This document shows, piece after piece, positions 44,602-53,094 of a DNA stretch of 64,000 nt; the stretch's first letter is position 1; every line of letters starts with the position of its first letter. The notes below the pieces were generated by a model. The model made no database searches. It was not told the DNA's origin and worked only from the letters and a program-made list of their open reading frames with translations. The position numbers and the translations under genes were made by a program. This DNA is from Putridiphycobacter roseus (GTDB lineage: Bacteria > Bacteroidota > Bacteroidia > Flavobacteriales_D > Crocinitomicaceae), in contig NZ_QKSB01000002.1 in NCBI RefSeq assembly GCF_003234935.1, positions 186,001 through 250,000 on the forward strand, written 5' to 3'.

Positions 44602-45857
44602 TGAAAACAACGCTCCTTTTTCTTTGTATATTTTTCGGGCACAATATCCTTGCACAAAAAATAGAAGATATAGATTTTGAGGGACTAACAAAGACAAAAC
44701 CTTTTTTTTTACACACACACATTCAATGCAAAGCGGGAATGCCAATAGACTCCGTAATCATTGAAAAGGATGTCCAGCAGTTACGTAATCTAAATTTATT
44801 TTTTAAGGTGGAAAGTAAGCTGACCTTGCTAGAAGATTCTAGTAAAAATTATCGCCTTACTTTTATCATTGAGGAAGCAAACTACATATTTCCAATACTC
44901 CTTATTGGCGGGTTTAAAGATATATTCAAACTAGAAGCTGGTTTAAATAATATCAATTATAAAGGAGAAGGAAAAACCATTGGTGCTTGGTACCAATATT
45001 ACGACCGGCATTCCTTTTCTTTTTACCACAATACCCCCAAATATTTACATTCAAATTTTGGCCATAACATAGTCTTTAGTAAATATAGTACCATAGAGCC
45101 TTTGTATTTTAAAGCAAAAAAATCATTCTTTAATTATGACAATTATGCATTGTGGCTCAATGCAAAATATTGGCTTAATAAAAACTACCATGTCGACCTA
45201 GGTTTTACGCCTATGTATGAAAAGTACCGGCAATTAGATTCAGTGGAAATTCCACTTGTACAGCGTGATTTTACTTTTTTTAAATTCAGAATTAATAGCG
45301 GTATCCATTTCAAAAAAATTAATTACTTATATGAAAGAATTTCCGGCATCAAAAGCACCTTATATACCGAAACTATTCAAACAAAAAACGAGCCAATGGC
45401 ATCCTTTTTTTTAGTCAAATTAAGTACCGTACAGCATTTTCTTATCCATAAAAAGGGTAATTTATCGTACCGACATGTGTTTGGCTTGTCTACCAATAAA
45501 GTAAGTCCTTTTACCCCTTTTGTATTAGATGGTTTTTTAAACATTAGAGGCATTGGAAACAGAATAGAACGTGGAACAGGTATCCATTTTATTAACCTTG
45601 AATATAAGCATACTATTTACCAAAATAAAATCTTAATTTTACAAAGTAATGTATTTCTAGATGCCGGTACCTTAAGAGCTGCTGGTGAAAAAATAGCCAT
45701 GCTATTTTCATTAAAAGAAACAAAAGCACAAGTTGGTTTTGGCTTGCGATTACACACTAAAAAATACTATAAAACTATTTTTAGGTTGGATTACGGAATT
45801 GGCATTCACAAAATGGGATCTAATGGTTTTTCATTTGGAATGGGACAGTTTTTCTAA
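44601..45857 (+). CDS. Short Omp85-family outer-membrane barrel with a single POTRA
   Basis: The 418-residue protein has a signal peptide (MKTTLLFLCIFFGHNILAQ) and one POTRA-like domain (IEDIDFEGLTKTKPFF; SVIIEKDVQQLRNLNLFFKV). A C-terminal barrel of about 300 residues has the lid-loop motif NIRGIGNRIERG and ends FSFGMGQFF with a terminal Phe. It is much smaller than BamA and resembles single-POTRA surface-antigen or FhaC/Toc75-like members. Its ATG shares the last base of the DUF547 stop. It may insert or export a cluster product (inference). Confidence 0.8.
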   Translation: MKTTLLFLCIFFGHNILAQKIEDIDFEGLTKTKPFFLHTHIQCKAGMPIDSVIIEKDVQQLRNLNLFFKVESKLTLLEDSSKNYRLTFIIEEANYIFPILLIGGFKDIFKLEAGLNNINYKGEGKTIGAWYQYYDRHSFSFYHNTPKYLHSNFGHNIVFSKYSTIEPLYFKAKKSFFNYDNYALWLNAKYWLNKNYHVDLGFTPMYEKYRQLDSVEIPLVQRDFTFFKFRINSGIHFKKINYLYERISGIKSTLYTETIQTKNEPMASFFLVKLSTVQHFLIHKKGNLSYRHVFGLSTNKVSPFTPFVLDGFLNIRGIGNRIERGTGIHFINLEYKHTIYQNKILILQSNVFLDAGTLRAAGEKIAMLFSLKETKAQVGFGLRLHTKKYYKTIFRLDYGIGIHKMGSNGFSFGMGQFF

Positions 45858-46180
45858 CCTATCGCTTCGCCTTTTATGGGCTTTAAAAAATAATTTTATC
45901 GAAAAAAGAATGATTACTCACTTTAGGGCATTGTTTTTGCAACATAATTATTTTTAATTATTGCGTTAGCGTATAACGCCTGAAACAATAAAAAAAAGGC
46001 CAAAACAATACCATTGAAAAAAATAATAAAGAGGAATTAGCATACATTTAGCCCTGTAAATTCTTCATTTTCAATACTAATTTAGCCTTGTATAAAAAAA
46101 AATAAGCGAGGTAAACCCAACCAAACGTTGAGTTTAAGCGTTTTATAAAAAAAGATATTTTTTGTTTTAGAATAATTTTA
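45858..46180. other. Non-coding stretch between the Omp85-like gene and apaG
   Basis: About 320 nt without a convincing gene. It holds a perfect 6-bp hairpin (GCGTTA 45963-45968, TAACGC 45974-45979) with no T-run, so it is not a typical plus-strand terminator, and several A/T-runs. A short extension of the Omp85 overlap frame looks spurious. Confidence 0.4.
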
Positions 46181-46188
46181 TATATTTG
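46181..46188 (+). promoter_or_regulatory. -7 box 6 nt before apaG
   Basis: TATATTTG matches TAnnTTTG exactly and is separated from the ATG at 46195 by TTTAGC. It overlaps the alternative TTG start at 46186, which is rejected. Confidence 0.6.
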
Positions 46189-46194
46189 TTTAGC

Positions 46195-46581
46195 ATGATC
46201 ACTGGATTAACATATGGCGTAAAAATTAGTGTAGAGAGTATTTTCAGAAAAGACTTGTCTAACATTGAAAATAATATTTACTTTTTCAATTACAGAATTG
46301 TAATTGAAAACACCAACATGTTTGACATCCAATTAATCAAAAGACATTGGCATATATTTGACTCTTTGAATCCTGTAAAAATTATTGACGGAGATGGTGT
46401 GGTTGGTGAACAACCAATTATTAAACCAGGGCAAAAGCATGTGTATGTAAGTGGTTGTGATTTATTCAGTGAAATTGGTTACATGAAAGGAAATTATACT
46501 TTTTTAAGGGTAGATACCAATGAGACTTTTAAAGTAGCTATTCCAAGATTTGAATTAATTGCCAAGCCTAAGTTAAACTAA
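46195..46581 (+). CDS. apaG: ApaG family protein
   Basis: From the ATG at 46195 the protein has 128 residues (MITGLTYGVKISVES). It shows the ApaG signature IVIENTNMFDIQLIKRHW followed by GDGVVGEQPIIKPGQKHVY and the ending MKGNYTFLRVDTNETFKV. ApaG is a fibronectin-III-like fold linked to cobalt/magnesium tolerance, with unknown biochemistry. It has its own promoter with an almost leaderless start. Confidence 0.92.
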   Translation: MITGLTYGVKISVESIFRKDLSNIENNIYFFNYRIVIENTNMFDIQLIKRHWHIFDSLNPVKIIDGDGVVGEQPIIKPGQKHVYVSGCDLFSEIGYMKGNYTFLRVDTNETFKVAIPRFELIAKPKLN

Positions 46582-46669
46582 CTTAATCCTTAAGTTTAGT
46601 ACCCCAATATCATTTTATATTCCCATTATTTTTAGTTACTTTTGTGTACTTTAAAATTTAAGATACACT

Positions 46670-48295
46670 ATGTCTAACGCAATTTATACACCGCCTACAC
46701 CAGTTAACGAACCGGTAAAAGGCTATTCAAAAGACAGTTCAGAAAGAAAGGAACTTTTAGCAACTTATAACAACATGTTAAACCAAACCATTAATGTACC
46801 TATGTATATTGGTGATCAATTAGTTGAGACAAACAATAAAGTTAAAATGTCGCCCCCACACGATCACCAACATATTTTAGGTGAATTTAATATGGGGACA
46901 AAGCAACATGTAAATGATGCCATTGATGCAGCTTTAGCAGCAAGAGAAAAATGGGCAAGTTTGGCATGGGAACAAAGAGCAGCAATTTTTTTAAGAGCAG
47001 CTGATTTATTAGCAGGGCCTTTTAGAGCAAAGATGAACGCGGCTACCATGTTAGCACAATCTAAAAATGTAATGCAAGCCGAAATTGATGCAGCATGCGA
47101 ATTAATTGACTTTTTTAGGTTCAATGTGGCTTATATGCACCAAATATATAAAGACCAACCAGGATCTAACCCTAGTATGTGGAACAGATTAGAATATAGA
47201 CCTTTAGAAGGGTTTGTGTTTGCAATTAGTCCTTTTAACTTTACTTCTATTTGTGCAAATTTATGTGCAGCACCAGCAATGATGGGAAATGTTGTAGTAT
47301 GGAAGCCGGCAGAATCTCAAGTATACTCTGCAAAAGTAATCATGGAATTATTTAAAGAAGCTGGCTTACCAGATGGTGTAATCAATATGGTTACTGTAGA
47401 TGGACCTGATGCAGGAGATGTTGTTTTTAAACACCCTGATTTTGCAGCTTTACATTTTACAGGTTCTACAGGTGTATTCCAACATTTATGGAAAGAAATT
47501 GGGACTAATTTATCTACTTATAAAACATACCCAAGAATTGTAGGTGAAACTGGTGGTAAAGATTTTATCATTGCGCATAAATCTGCAAATGTAGCAGATG
47601 TAGCAACTGGCATTTCAAGAGGTGCTTTTGAATTCCAAGGACAAAAATGTTCTGCAGCTTCAAGAGCTTACATTCCTTCTAATAAGTCGGAAGCTATTTT
47701 AGCCTTGGTAAAAGAACAAGTATCTTCCTTTAAAATGGGATCTCCTGGTGACACTAGTAACTTTGTGAATGCTGTAATTGATGAGCGTGCTTTTGATAAA
47801 ATTGCAGGATTTATTGATTACGTAAAAGAAAGTAAAGATGCTACTTTTTTAATTGGAGGTGGTTATGATAAATCTAAAGGTTACTTTATTGAACCTACGG
47901 TTATCGTAACAGAAGATCCAAAATTCAAAACCATGTGTGAAGAAATTTTTGGACCAGTAATGACCATTTATGTATATCCAGAAAATGACTACGAAAAAAC
48001 ATTGAAGTTATTAGATGAGACTTCAGAATACGCATTAACAGGAGCAATTTTTGCAGTAGAAAGATATGCTATTGATACCGCTTTTAAAATGTTAGAAAAT
48101 GCAGCTGGAAACTTCTACATTAACGACAAACCGACAGGTGCAGTTGTGGGACAACAACCATTTGGAGGTGCTCGTAAATCAGGAACTAATGATAAAGCAG
48201 GATCATATATGAATCTATTAAGATTTGTTTCTGCAAGAACTATTAAGGAAACTTTTGTACCAGCAACGGACTATAAGTATGAATTTTTAGGATAA
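46670..48295 (+). CDS. pruA: L-glutamate gamma-semialdehyde dehydrogenase (1-pyrroline-5-carboxylate dehydrogenase)
   Basis: The 541-residue aldehyde dehydrogenase oxidises glutamate-semialdehyde to glutamate in proline breakdown. Seen are the NAD-binding region (HFTGSTGVFQ), the general base motif ETGGKDF (about 293), the catalytic cysteine in GQKCSAASRAYIP (about 327) and FGPVMTIYVYPENDYEKTL. A C-terminal FGGARKSGTNDKAG is typical. The N-terminal extension PPTPVNEPVKGYSKDSSERK and the size mark the Bacteroidota PruA type. A good -7 region lies upstream and a strong terminator follows. Confidence 0.95.
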   Translation: MSNAIYTPPTPVNEPVKGYSKDSSERKELLATYNNMLNQTINVPMYIGDQLVETNNKVKMSPPHDHQHILGEFNMGTKQHVNDAIDAALAAREKWASLAWEQRAAIFLRAADLLAGPFRAKMNAATMLAQSKNVMQAEIDAACELIDFFRFNVAYMHQIYKDQPGSNPSMWNRLEYRPLEGFVFAISPFNFTSICANLCAAPAMMGNVVVWKPAESQVYSAKVIMELFKEAGLPDGVINMVTVDGPDAGDVVFKHPDFAALHFTGSTGVFQHLWKEIGTNLSTYKTYPRIVGETGGKDFIIAHKSANVADVATGISRGAFEFQGQKCSAASRAYIPSNKSEAILALVKEQVSSFKMGSPGDTSNFVNAVIDERAFDKIAGFIDYVKESKDATFLIGGGYDKSKGYFIEPTVIVTEDPKFKTMCEEIFGPVMTIYVYPENDYEKTLKLLDETSEYALTGAIFAVERYAIDTAFKMLENAAGNFYINDKPTGAVVGQQPFGGARKSGTNDKAGSYMNLLRFVSARTIKETFVPATDYKYEFLG

Positions 48296-48309
48296 TTAAA
48301 CTTAATTTT

Positions 48310-48343
48310 AATCCCTGTAATTAAATTTACAGGGATTTTTTTT
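48310..48343 (+). terminator. Intrinsic terminator after pruA
   Basis: AATCCCTGTAA and TTACAGGGATT form a perfect 11-bp stem with a 6-nt loop, followed by a run of T. It lies 15 nt past the pruA stop. It also overlaps the alternative TTG start at 48342, so the next gene begins at 48402. Confidence 0.92.
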
Positions 48344-48401
48344 GTCTTTAATTTTTTATAAACCCATTCTTAATTACGAATATTTTTTAACTTTAATTCA
48401 T

Positions 48402-49217
48402 ATGTCAGATAAATTTATTGACCTAGATAAAATTATTAACGATCGTAATCCTCGTTTAAAAAAATGGCTCCCTAATTTTTTATTAAATTATCTCAAAAAA
48501 ATTCTGCATCAAAAGGAAATCAACGAAATTATTAACGCGACCGAAAACTTAGATGGATTTGAGTTTTGCACCTACGTATTGCAGCAATTTAACATTAAAA
48601 TAGATGTCCATGGATTGGAAAATATTCCCCGTAGTGGTGGTCAAATATTTGCCGCAAACCATCCTTTAGGCGGTATGGATGCATTAGCCATAGTACAAGA
48701 AATGCAGCCCATTAGGACCGATTTTAAATTTGTGGTAAATGATGTACTATTAAATTTAAAACCATTGCAAAATTTATTCATAGGCGTAAATAAATTGGGG
48801 TCAAACTCAAAAGAAAGTATTACAGCTTTTAATCAAGAATTTGAAAAAGAGCAAGGTATTTTTGTTTTCCCTGCCGGCTTAGTCAGTCGGAAAAAAAAGA
48901 ACAAAGTCAAAGATTTAGTCTGGAAAAAAACATTTATTAGTCGCTCTAGAAAATTTAAAAAAGACGTAATTCCGGTATTTTTAGATGGTGAACTGTCTGA
49001 CTTTTTCTACAATTTAGCTAACTTTAGGGAGAGAATAGGATTAAAAACCAATATAGAAATGTTGTATTTGGTAAACGAACTATTCAAACAAAAAAATAAA
49101 ACATATCCATTATATTTTGGGAAATCCATTCCTTTTCATACATTCGATAAAAGTAAAACCGACCTAGAATGGGCTGCGTACGTTAAAAATAAAGTTTACA
49201 CCTTAAAAAATGAATAA
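48402..49217 (+). CDS. Lysophospholipid acyltransferase (GlsA/OlsA-like)
   Basis: From the ATG at 48402 (MSDKFIDLDKIINDR) the protein has 271 residues. It shows the PlsC motif NHPLGGMDAL with the His-x4-Asp dyad (about residue 85), FVFPAGLVSRKKKNK and IPVFLDGELSDFFY. It overlaps the N-acyltransferase gene by 8 nt. In Bacteroides thetaiotaomicron the pair glsB-glsA makes glycine lipids, so O-acylation of a mono-acylated amino-acid lipid is the likely role; a phospholipid acyltransferase is the alternative. Confidence 0.84.
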   Translation: MSDKFIDLDKIINDRNPRLKKWLPNFLLNYLKKILHQKEINEIINATENLDGFEFCTYVLQQFNIKIDVHGLENIPRSGGQIFAANHPLGGMDALAIVQEMQPIRTDFKFVVNDVLLNLKPLQNLFIGVNKLGSNSKESITAFNQEFEKEQGIFVFPAGLVSRKKKNKVKDLVWKKTFISRSRKFKKDVIPVFLDGELSDFFYNLANFRERIGLKTNIEMLYLVNELFKQKNKTYPLYFGKSIPFHTFDKSKTDLEWAAYVKNKVYTLKNE

Positions 49218-50130
49218 AGACCTCAGTTATATCATTCCGCCAATTGAAAAATCTTTGCTCAAAGCAGAATTGACAAGAGATAAATTTGTAAGAAACACAA
49301 ATAAACTCGATAATGAAATTTATATCATTACCCATTTAAATGCACCTAATGTAATGCAAGAAATAGGCAGACTTAGGGAGCTTACTTTTGCAAGTGCAGG
49401 TGGAGGTACAGGAAAACCTGTAGATATTGACGATTACGACTTGGGGGAACTTCCTTACGAACAACTGATTGTATGGGCACCAGAAGAAGAAGAAATTGTA
49501 GGCGGGTACCGCTTTATGAATTGTGCAAAACTCGTTAAATCTGGTAACATTGATTTATCTACCCTACATTATTTTAATTTTTCACCGCAATTTATTGCGG
49601 ATTACCTCCCATATACCGTCGAATTAGGTCGGTCTTGGATACAACCCAACTTTCAGCCTGCAAATTCAAGAAAAGGATTATTTTCCCTAGATAACTTATG
49701 GGATGGACTAGGCGCAATTGTAGTAGAAAACCCAAAGATTAGATACTATTTTGGAAAAGTAACCATGTATCAGTCTTATCCTGCATTGGCAAAATCCATG
49801 ATTTTATCTTTTATGCACTATTATTTTCCGGACAATGACAAATTAGTATGGCCAAAGCAAACCTTAGATATCGATATAAAAAACCGAAGAATTTTAAGTC
49901 TAATCGAGGGGAAACCATTTAATGTTGGCTATAAATTACTCCAGGCAGAAATTAGAGCTTGTGATGCCAAAATACCACCTCTCATCAACAACTATATGGG
50001 ACTATCTGCCACCATGAAAACTTTTGGAACAGCAGTCAATAATGATTTTGGTGCCGTGGATGAAACAGCAATTTTAGTAACGATTGATGATATTTTTGAT
50101 AAAAAGAAGGAACGTCACCTCGATTATTAA
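49210..50130 (+). CDS. Amino-acid N-acyltransferase of the OlsB/GlsB (hemolysin-like GNAT) type
   Basis: The 306-residue protein contains LRELTFASAGGGTGKPVDID, GYRFMNCAKLV and YTVELGRSWIQPNFQP, the OlsB/hemolysin-like acyltransferase pattern of a GNAT-fold enzyme using acyl-ACP to N-acylate ornithine or glycine. It is coupled to the PlsC-like gene upstream (8-nt overlap), matching the glsB/glsA or olsB/olsA pair that makes aminolipids of the membrane. The amino acid acceptor cannot be told from sequence. Confidence 0.86.
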   Translation: MNKDLSYIIPPIEKSLLKAELTRDKFVRNTNKLDNEIYIITHLNAPNVMQEIGRLRELTFASAGGGTGKPVDIDDYDLGELPYEQLIVWAPEEEEIVGGYRFMNCAKLVKSGNIDLSTLHYFNFSPQFIADYLPYTVELGRSWIQPNFQPANSRKGLFSLDNLWDGLGAIVVENPKIRYYFGKVTMYQSYPALAKSMILSFMHYYFPDNDKLVWPKQTLDIDIKNRRILSLIEGKPFNVGYKLLQAEIRACDAKIPPLINNYMGLSATMKTFGTAVNNDFGAVDETAILVTIDDIFDKKKERHLDY

Positions 50131-50190
50131 TAATATGACAAAAGGAGGGGATTACTTATTATATGGTTTATCATCTTCCAATTGAATGTT

Positions 50191-50198
50191 TATATTTG
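50191..50198 (+). promoter_or_regulatory. -7 box of the lipoprotein gene at 50215
   Basis: TATATTTG is an exact -7 match 16 nt before the ATG at 50215. The longer TTG start at 50182 lies upstream of the box and is rejected. Confidence 0.6.
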
Positions 50199-50214
50199 TA
50201 CAAAACACGCATCA

Positions 50215-51273
50215 ATGTTGAAAAACTTATTTATTATAGCCTTATTTATGGTCGCTGCTAGTAGTTGTGACAATAAATTAAGTTTAAATGCTGACTATAC
50301 TACTACCCCTATTATTTTTGGATTATTAGATCCAAATGATACCATTCATTACATAAAAATTACCAAAACATTTTTAGGAGATGGCAATAATTACGACTTT
50401 GCTAAAGTGCCAGATTCAAGCTATTTTAAACAAGTGGACGCTAAAATAATTGAATTGAACAATGGTGTTAAAACTGGTAGAGAATGGAGTTTATACGATA
50501 CAACTATTCTAAACAAAGAAGAAGGTGTCTTTTATTATCCAAGCCAAAAAGTATACATTTTTCATGAGGCGAACTTAGTGGAAGATTATGATTACAAATT
50601 GGAAGCAATTTTTAATGAAGGCGCGTATAGTGCGGACGCAACCACTTCGCTGGTAGATGGTTTTGAATACAATAGCAATTTTTTAAATCAAAGTAAAATT
50701 ACCTTTGCGAATGGTAGTGGTAGTTATTCAAACTTATTTATTCGTTATAGTGAGGCATATAATGCAACTGGCTATCAGACGAGGTTATACATTAATTACA
50801 GAGAGTTCTATAGCGATAATACCTCTGCTGTAAAACAATTGGTTTGGTCGGCGACTTCCAATAATGGTAAATCAGAAAGTGACGTTAACCCTGCTTCTCC
50901 AGACGCCTCCGCACAAGTCTCCTTTTCGGGAGAAGGTTTTTATCAATTTATGGCGGCAAGTATTCAAGAAAATGAAAATGTTACCAGTCGCCAAATGATT
51001 GACATAGGAGTTGTGACAGAAGTAGGACATGTAGATTTAATGAAATACATTTCTGTCGGAGAACCAAATTCTAGCTTATCGCAAACGACCTCTTTATTTA
51101 CTAACATTAACAATGGTTTAGGCCTTTTCTCAAGTAGGGTATTAGAAAGTAGAACAAATATGCCTTTATTACCAGGCTCTATCGAAGAACTTTGTACCGG
51201 AACCTATACAAATCAATTAAAATTTTGCTCCACAGATCCTAGTCATACTAGTAAATTTTTCTATTGTTATTAA
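50215..51273 (+). CDS. Uncharacterised outer-membrane-type lipoprotein
   Basis: From the ATG at 50215 the protein has 352 residues with a type II signal peptide (MLKNLFIIALFMVAASSC, Cys18). It then has a beta-rich body (IFGLLDPNDTIHYIKITKTF, EEGVFYYPSQKVYIFHEANL, YRLEAIFNE-like strands) recurring in Bacteroidota lipoproteins; DUF4249 membership is possible but not certain. It is followed 4 nt later by a sugar-transferase gene. Function unknown. Confidence 0.7.
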   Translation: MLKNLFIIALFMVAASSCDNKLSLNADYTTTPIIFGLLDPNDTIHYIKITKTFLGDGNNYDFAKVPDSSYFKQVDAKIIELNNGVKTGREWSLYDTTILNKEEGVFYYPSQKVYIFHEANLVEDYDYKLEAIFNEGAYSADATTSLVDGFEYNSNFLNQSKITFANGSGSYSNLFIRYSEAYNATGYQTRLYINYREFYSDNTSAVKQLVWSATSNNGKSESDVNPASPDASAQVSFSGEGFYQFMAASIQENENVTSRQMIDIGVVTEVGHVDLMKYISVGEPNSSLSQTTSLFTNINNGLGLFSSRVLESRTNMPLLPGSIEELCTGTYTNQLKFCSTDPSHTSKFFYCY

Positions 51274-51277
51274 TTGA

Positions 51278-51832
51278 ATGTTGAAGTGGTTTTTGAATAG
51301 TTTTTTTGCATTTACCATACTCATCCTACTTTCTCCATTTCTGGTTGTCATCACCTTGCTTTTATGGCTAAGTTTAAAAGAATCGCCCTTTTTTATACAA
51401 GAGCGAATTGGCATACATAAAACTTCTTTTAAGATATTCAAATTTAAAACCATGTTGAATCAACAAGTAGTTTTATTTGGTGGTGGATTGAGAAAAACTG
51501 GCATAGATGAAATCCCCCAACTCATCAACATCATAAAAGGAGATATGGTGTTTGTGGGGCCCCGACCTTTAACTTATTCAGACATCATGAGACTGAATTG
51601 GGATGGTAATTATTATCGCTTTAGATGGCAAGTAAAGCCAGGATTAACGGGTCTAGCACAACTCTCGCCTCTTTTTCATAAAAAAGCATCTTTGTTTTGG
51701 GACAAGTATTATATTAAGCATCAAAGTGTAAAATTAAATTTTAAAATAATTATTGCCAGTACATTCATTCCTTTCATTGGAAAGAAAAATAGCCAACAAT
51801 TAATGCATAAAAATAGGAATCGTAGAAGCTAA
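51278..51832 (+). CDS. Small monotopic sugar transferase (PglC/WcaJ family)
   Basis: The 184-residue protein has one N-terminal hydrophobic segment (about 8-32), SPFFIQERIGIHKTSFKIFK and the DE catalytic region GIDEIPQLINIIKGDMVFVG, then PRP and KPGLTGLAQLSP. This is the minimal phosphoglycosyl transferase catalytic domain without the extra N-terminal helices of WcaJ, and the stretch between KFKTM and the DE motif is short. It would transfer a sugar phosphate to undecaprenyl phosphate at the inner membrane. No other polysaccharide gene adjoins it. Confidence 0.82.
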   Translation: MLKWFLNSFFAFTILILLSPFLVVITLLLWLSLKESPFFIQERIGIHKTSFKIFKFKTMLNQQVVLFGGGLRKTGIDEIPQLINIIKGDMVFVGPRPLTYSDIMRLNWDGNYYRFRWQVKPGLTGLAQLSPLFHKKASLFWDKYYIKHQSVKLNFKIIIASTFIPFIGKKNSQQLMHKNRNRRS

Positions 51833-52031
51833 TACTGTGCTATACATAAAAAGATAAGACGACCTTGAATCATGTCGCATTAACTATTTTACTTTCATCT
51901 TAAAACCAAAACATCTTTGGTCAAACTGGGGTAAAGAAACGACAGCAAACCTAAGTTGAAAAAATGCAATGGTGAGAAATATTACATTTCAACTTACATT
52001 AAAGCCTTAACTTTACAAAAAAAAACAAACC

Positions 52032-52337
52032 ATGGGATTATTATCAAGCCTTTTTGGCAACAAAGAAAAAAAACAAGATTTAATTATTGACATGATTCAA
52101 AGAGGTGGAATTATCATTGATGTAAGAACACCACAAGAATATAAATCTGGTCATGTAAAAGGATCTAAAAACATACCTGGTGACAGAATTGACAAAGAGA
52201 TTAATGCAATTAAAAAAATGAACAAACCAGTAATTTTATGTTGTGCTTCAGGAGCAAGAAGTGGCATGGCGACAAGTAAATTAAAAAATGCTGGAATTGA
52301 AGCCGTTAATGGTGGATCTTGGCGTTCTTTAAATTAA
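52032..52337 (+). CDS. Rhodanese-like domain protein
   Basis: The 101-residue protein is a single rhodanese domain: IIIDVRTPQEYKSGHVKGSK, NIPGDRI and the active-site loop CCASGARSGMATSKL with the catalytic cysteine. It begins with a short lysine-rich stretch (LFGNKEKKQDL) and has no signal peptide. It probably carries persulfide sulfur in the cytoplasm. Its 3' end overlaps the convergent aroK by 32 nt, the longest such overlap in the window. Confidence 0.9.
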   Translation: MGLLSSLFGNKEKKQDLIIDMIQRGGIIIDVRTPQEYKSGHVKGSKNIPGDRIDKEINAIKKMNKPVILCCASGARSGMATSKLKNAGIEAVNGGSWRSLN

Positions 52338-52851
52338 TTTGATCTTCAATCATTTTTACCAAAAGGTCTAATTTAACCGCTTTCATATTACTTGCTTCAA
52401 AAGTAATATCAGCACCTCTGTAAAAAGGAAGCCTTTGAGCCATACTTTTACTAATGAATGTAGCCAAGGCTTCTTTATTGTTTAGGTATGGCTTTAATAA
52501 GGGACGGGGTGTTTTAGCCTCCCATAATCTATTGGTAATATTCCCTATCGAGAGCACCAAATGAATAGAAATCCCCTTTTCTTGGATAAGGGCCATGTTA
52601 TCCATAAAACAAGGTGTACCTCCTCCGAGTGCAATAACTGCATTTTGATCTTCTACTTTTTCTAACCAAACGTGTTCTAAGGTTCTAAACCCTGCTTCTC
52701 CTTGTTGACTAAATATTTCGGGTATAGATAATTGACTATCTAATTCTATGGCCTGATCGGAGTCTATAAAATGCATGTTTAATCGCTTGGCTAGCTTTTT
52801 CCCGAGACTAGATTTCCCGGTTCCCATAAAGCCAATTAAAAAAATATTCAT
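52306..52851 (-). CDS. aroK: Shikimate kinase
   Basis: From the ATG at 52851 the protein has 181 residues: P-loop GFMGTGKSSLGKKLA, then FIDSDQAIELDSQLSIPEIF, ALGGGTPCF and RLPFYRGADI, the shikimate-kinase motifs (DxD, GGG, R-rich lid). It phosphorylates shikimate in aromatic amino-acid synthesis. The TTG at 52857 is rejected because it lies within the -7 box TATATTTG, which ends 3 nt before the ATG. Its 3' end overlaps the rhodanese gene by 32 nt. Confidence 0.92.
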   Translation of the reverse strand: MNIFLIGFMGTGKSSLGKKLAKRLNMHFIDSDQAIELDSQLSIPEIFSQQGEAGFRTLEHVWLEKVEDQNAVIALGGGTPCFMDNMALIQEKGISIHLVLSIGNITNRLWEAKTPRPLLKPYLNNKEALATFISKSMAQRLPFYRGADITFEASNMKAVKLDLLVKMIEDQINLKNAKIHH

Positions 52852-52854
52852 GCC

Positions 52855-52862
52855 CAAATATA
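52855..52862 (-). promoter_or_regulatory. -7 box 3 nt before aroK
   Basis: TATATTTG (minus strand) is an exact -7 match, followed by GGC and the ATG at 52851. It implies a leaderless aroK mRNA. Confidence 0.6.
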
Positions 52863-52922
52863 AGGATTAATCCAACTTTTATTTAGGTCCCCAAAAAAAA
52901 CATAAATTAATTCAAATATAAT

Positions 52923-52953
52923 TTTGCCTTTAACAAATAAGTATATATATTTG
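52923..52953 (+). promoter_or_regulatory. Promoter of tRNA-Lys copy 1
   Basis: TTTG (52923-52926), exactly 19 nt, then TATATTTG (52946-52953): a perfect match to the Bacteroidota housekeeping promoter. The mature tRNA starts 29 nt after the -7 box. Confidence 0.88.
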
Positions 52954-52981
52954 CACCCGCAAACGGAAACGATTGCTGGAA

Positions 52982-53054
52982 GATCTGGTAGCTCAGTTGG
53001 TAGAGCATCTCCCTTTTAAGGAGAGGGTCCTGGGTTCGAGCCCCAGCCAGGTCA
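52982..53054 (+). tRNA. tRNA-Lys (anticodon UUU), copy 1
   Basis: A 73-nt cloverleaf: acceptor GATCTGG pairs with CCAGGTC (one G-T pair), D-loop AGCTCAGTTGGTAGAGC, anticodon stem TCTCC/GGAGA around the loop CTTTTAA (anticodon TTT), T-arm CTGGG-TTCGAGC-CCCAG. CCA is not encoded. Its own promoter lies upstream and a terminator 9 nt downstream. Confidence 0.97.
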
Positions 53055-53062
53055 CAAAAACA

Positions 53063-53094
53063 AAACATCAATTTAACGATTGATGTTTTTTTTT
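53063..53094 (+). terminator. Intrinsic terminator of tRNA-Lys copy 1
   Basis: AAACATCAAT and ATTGATGTTT form a perfect 10-bp stem with a 6-nt loop, followed by six more T. Confidence 0.92.

Larger units (their letters stand above)
52939..53094 (+). repeat. Direct repeat copy 1 (tRNA-Lys transcription unit)
   Basis: Same sequence as 53483-53643 at an offset of 544 nt: the -7 region, 5' leader, tRNA and terminator are identical apart from a few bases between tRNA and terminator (the second copy is 5 nt longer there). Sequence outside the unit is not similar, which points to duplication of the whole unit. Confidence 0.85.

Noticed and set aside
45963..45979. GCGTTA/TAACGC hairpin as a terminator of the Omp85-like operon
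   Set aside because: It has only a 6-bp stem and is followed by A-rich, not T-rich, sequence on the plus strand.
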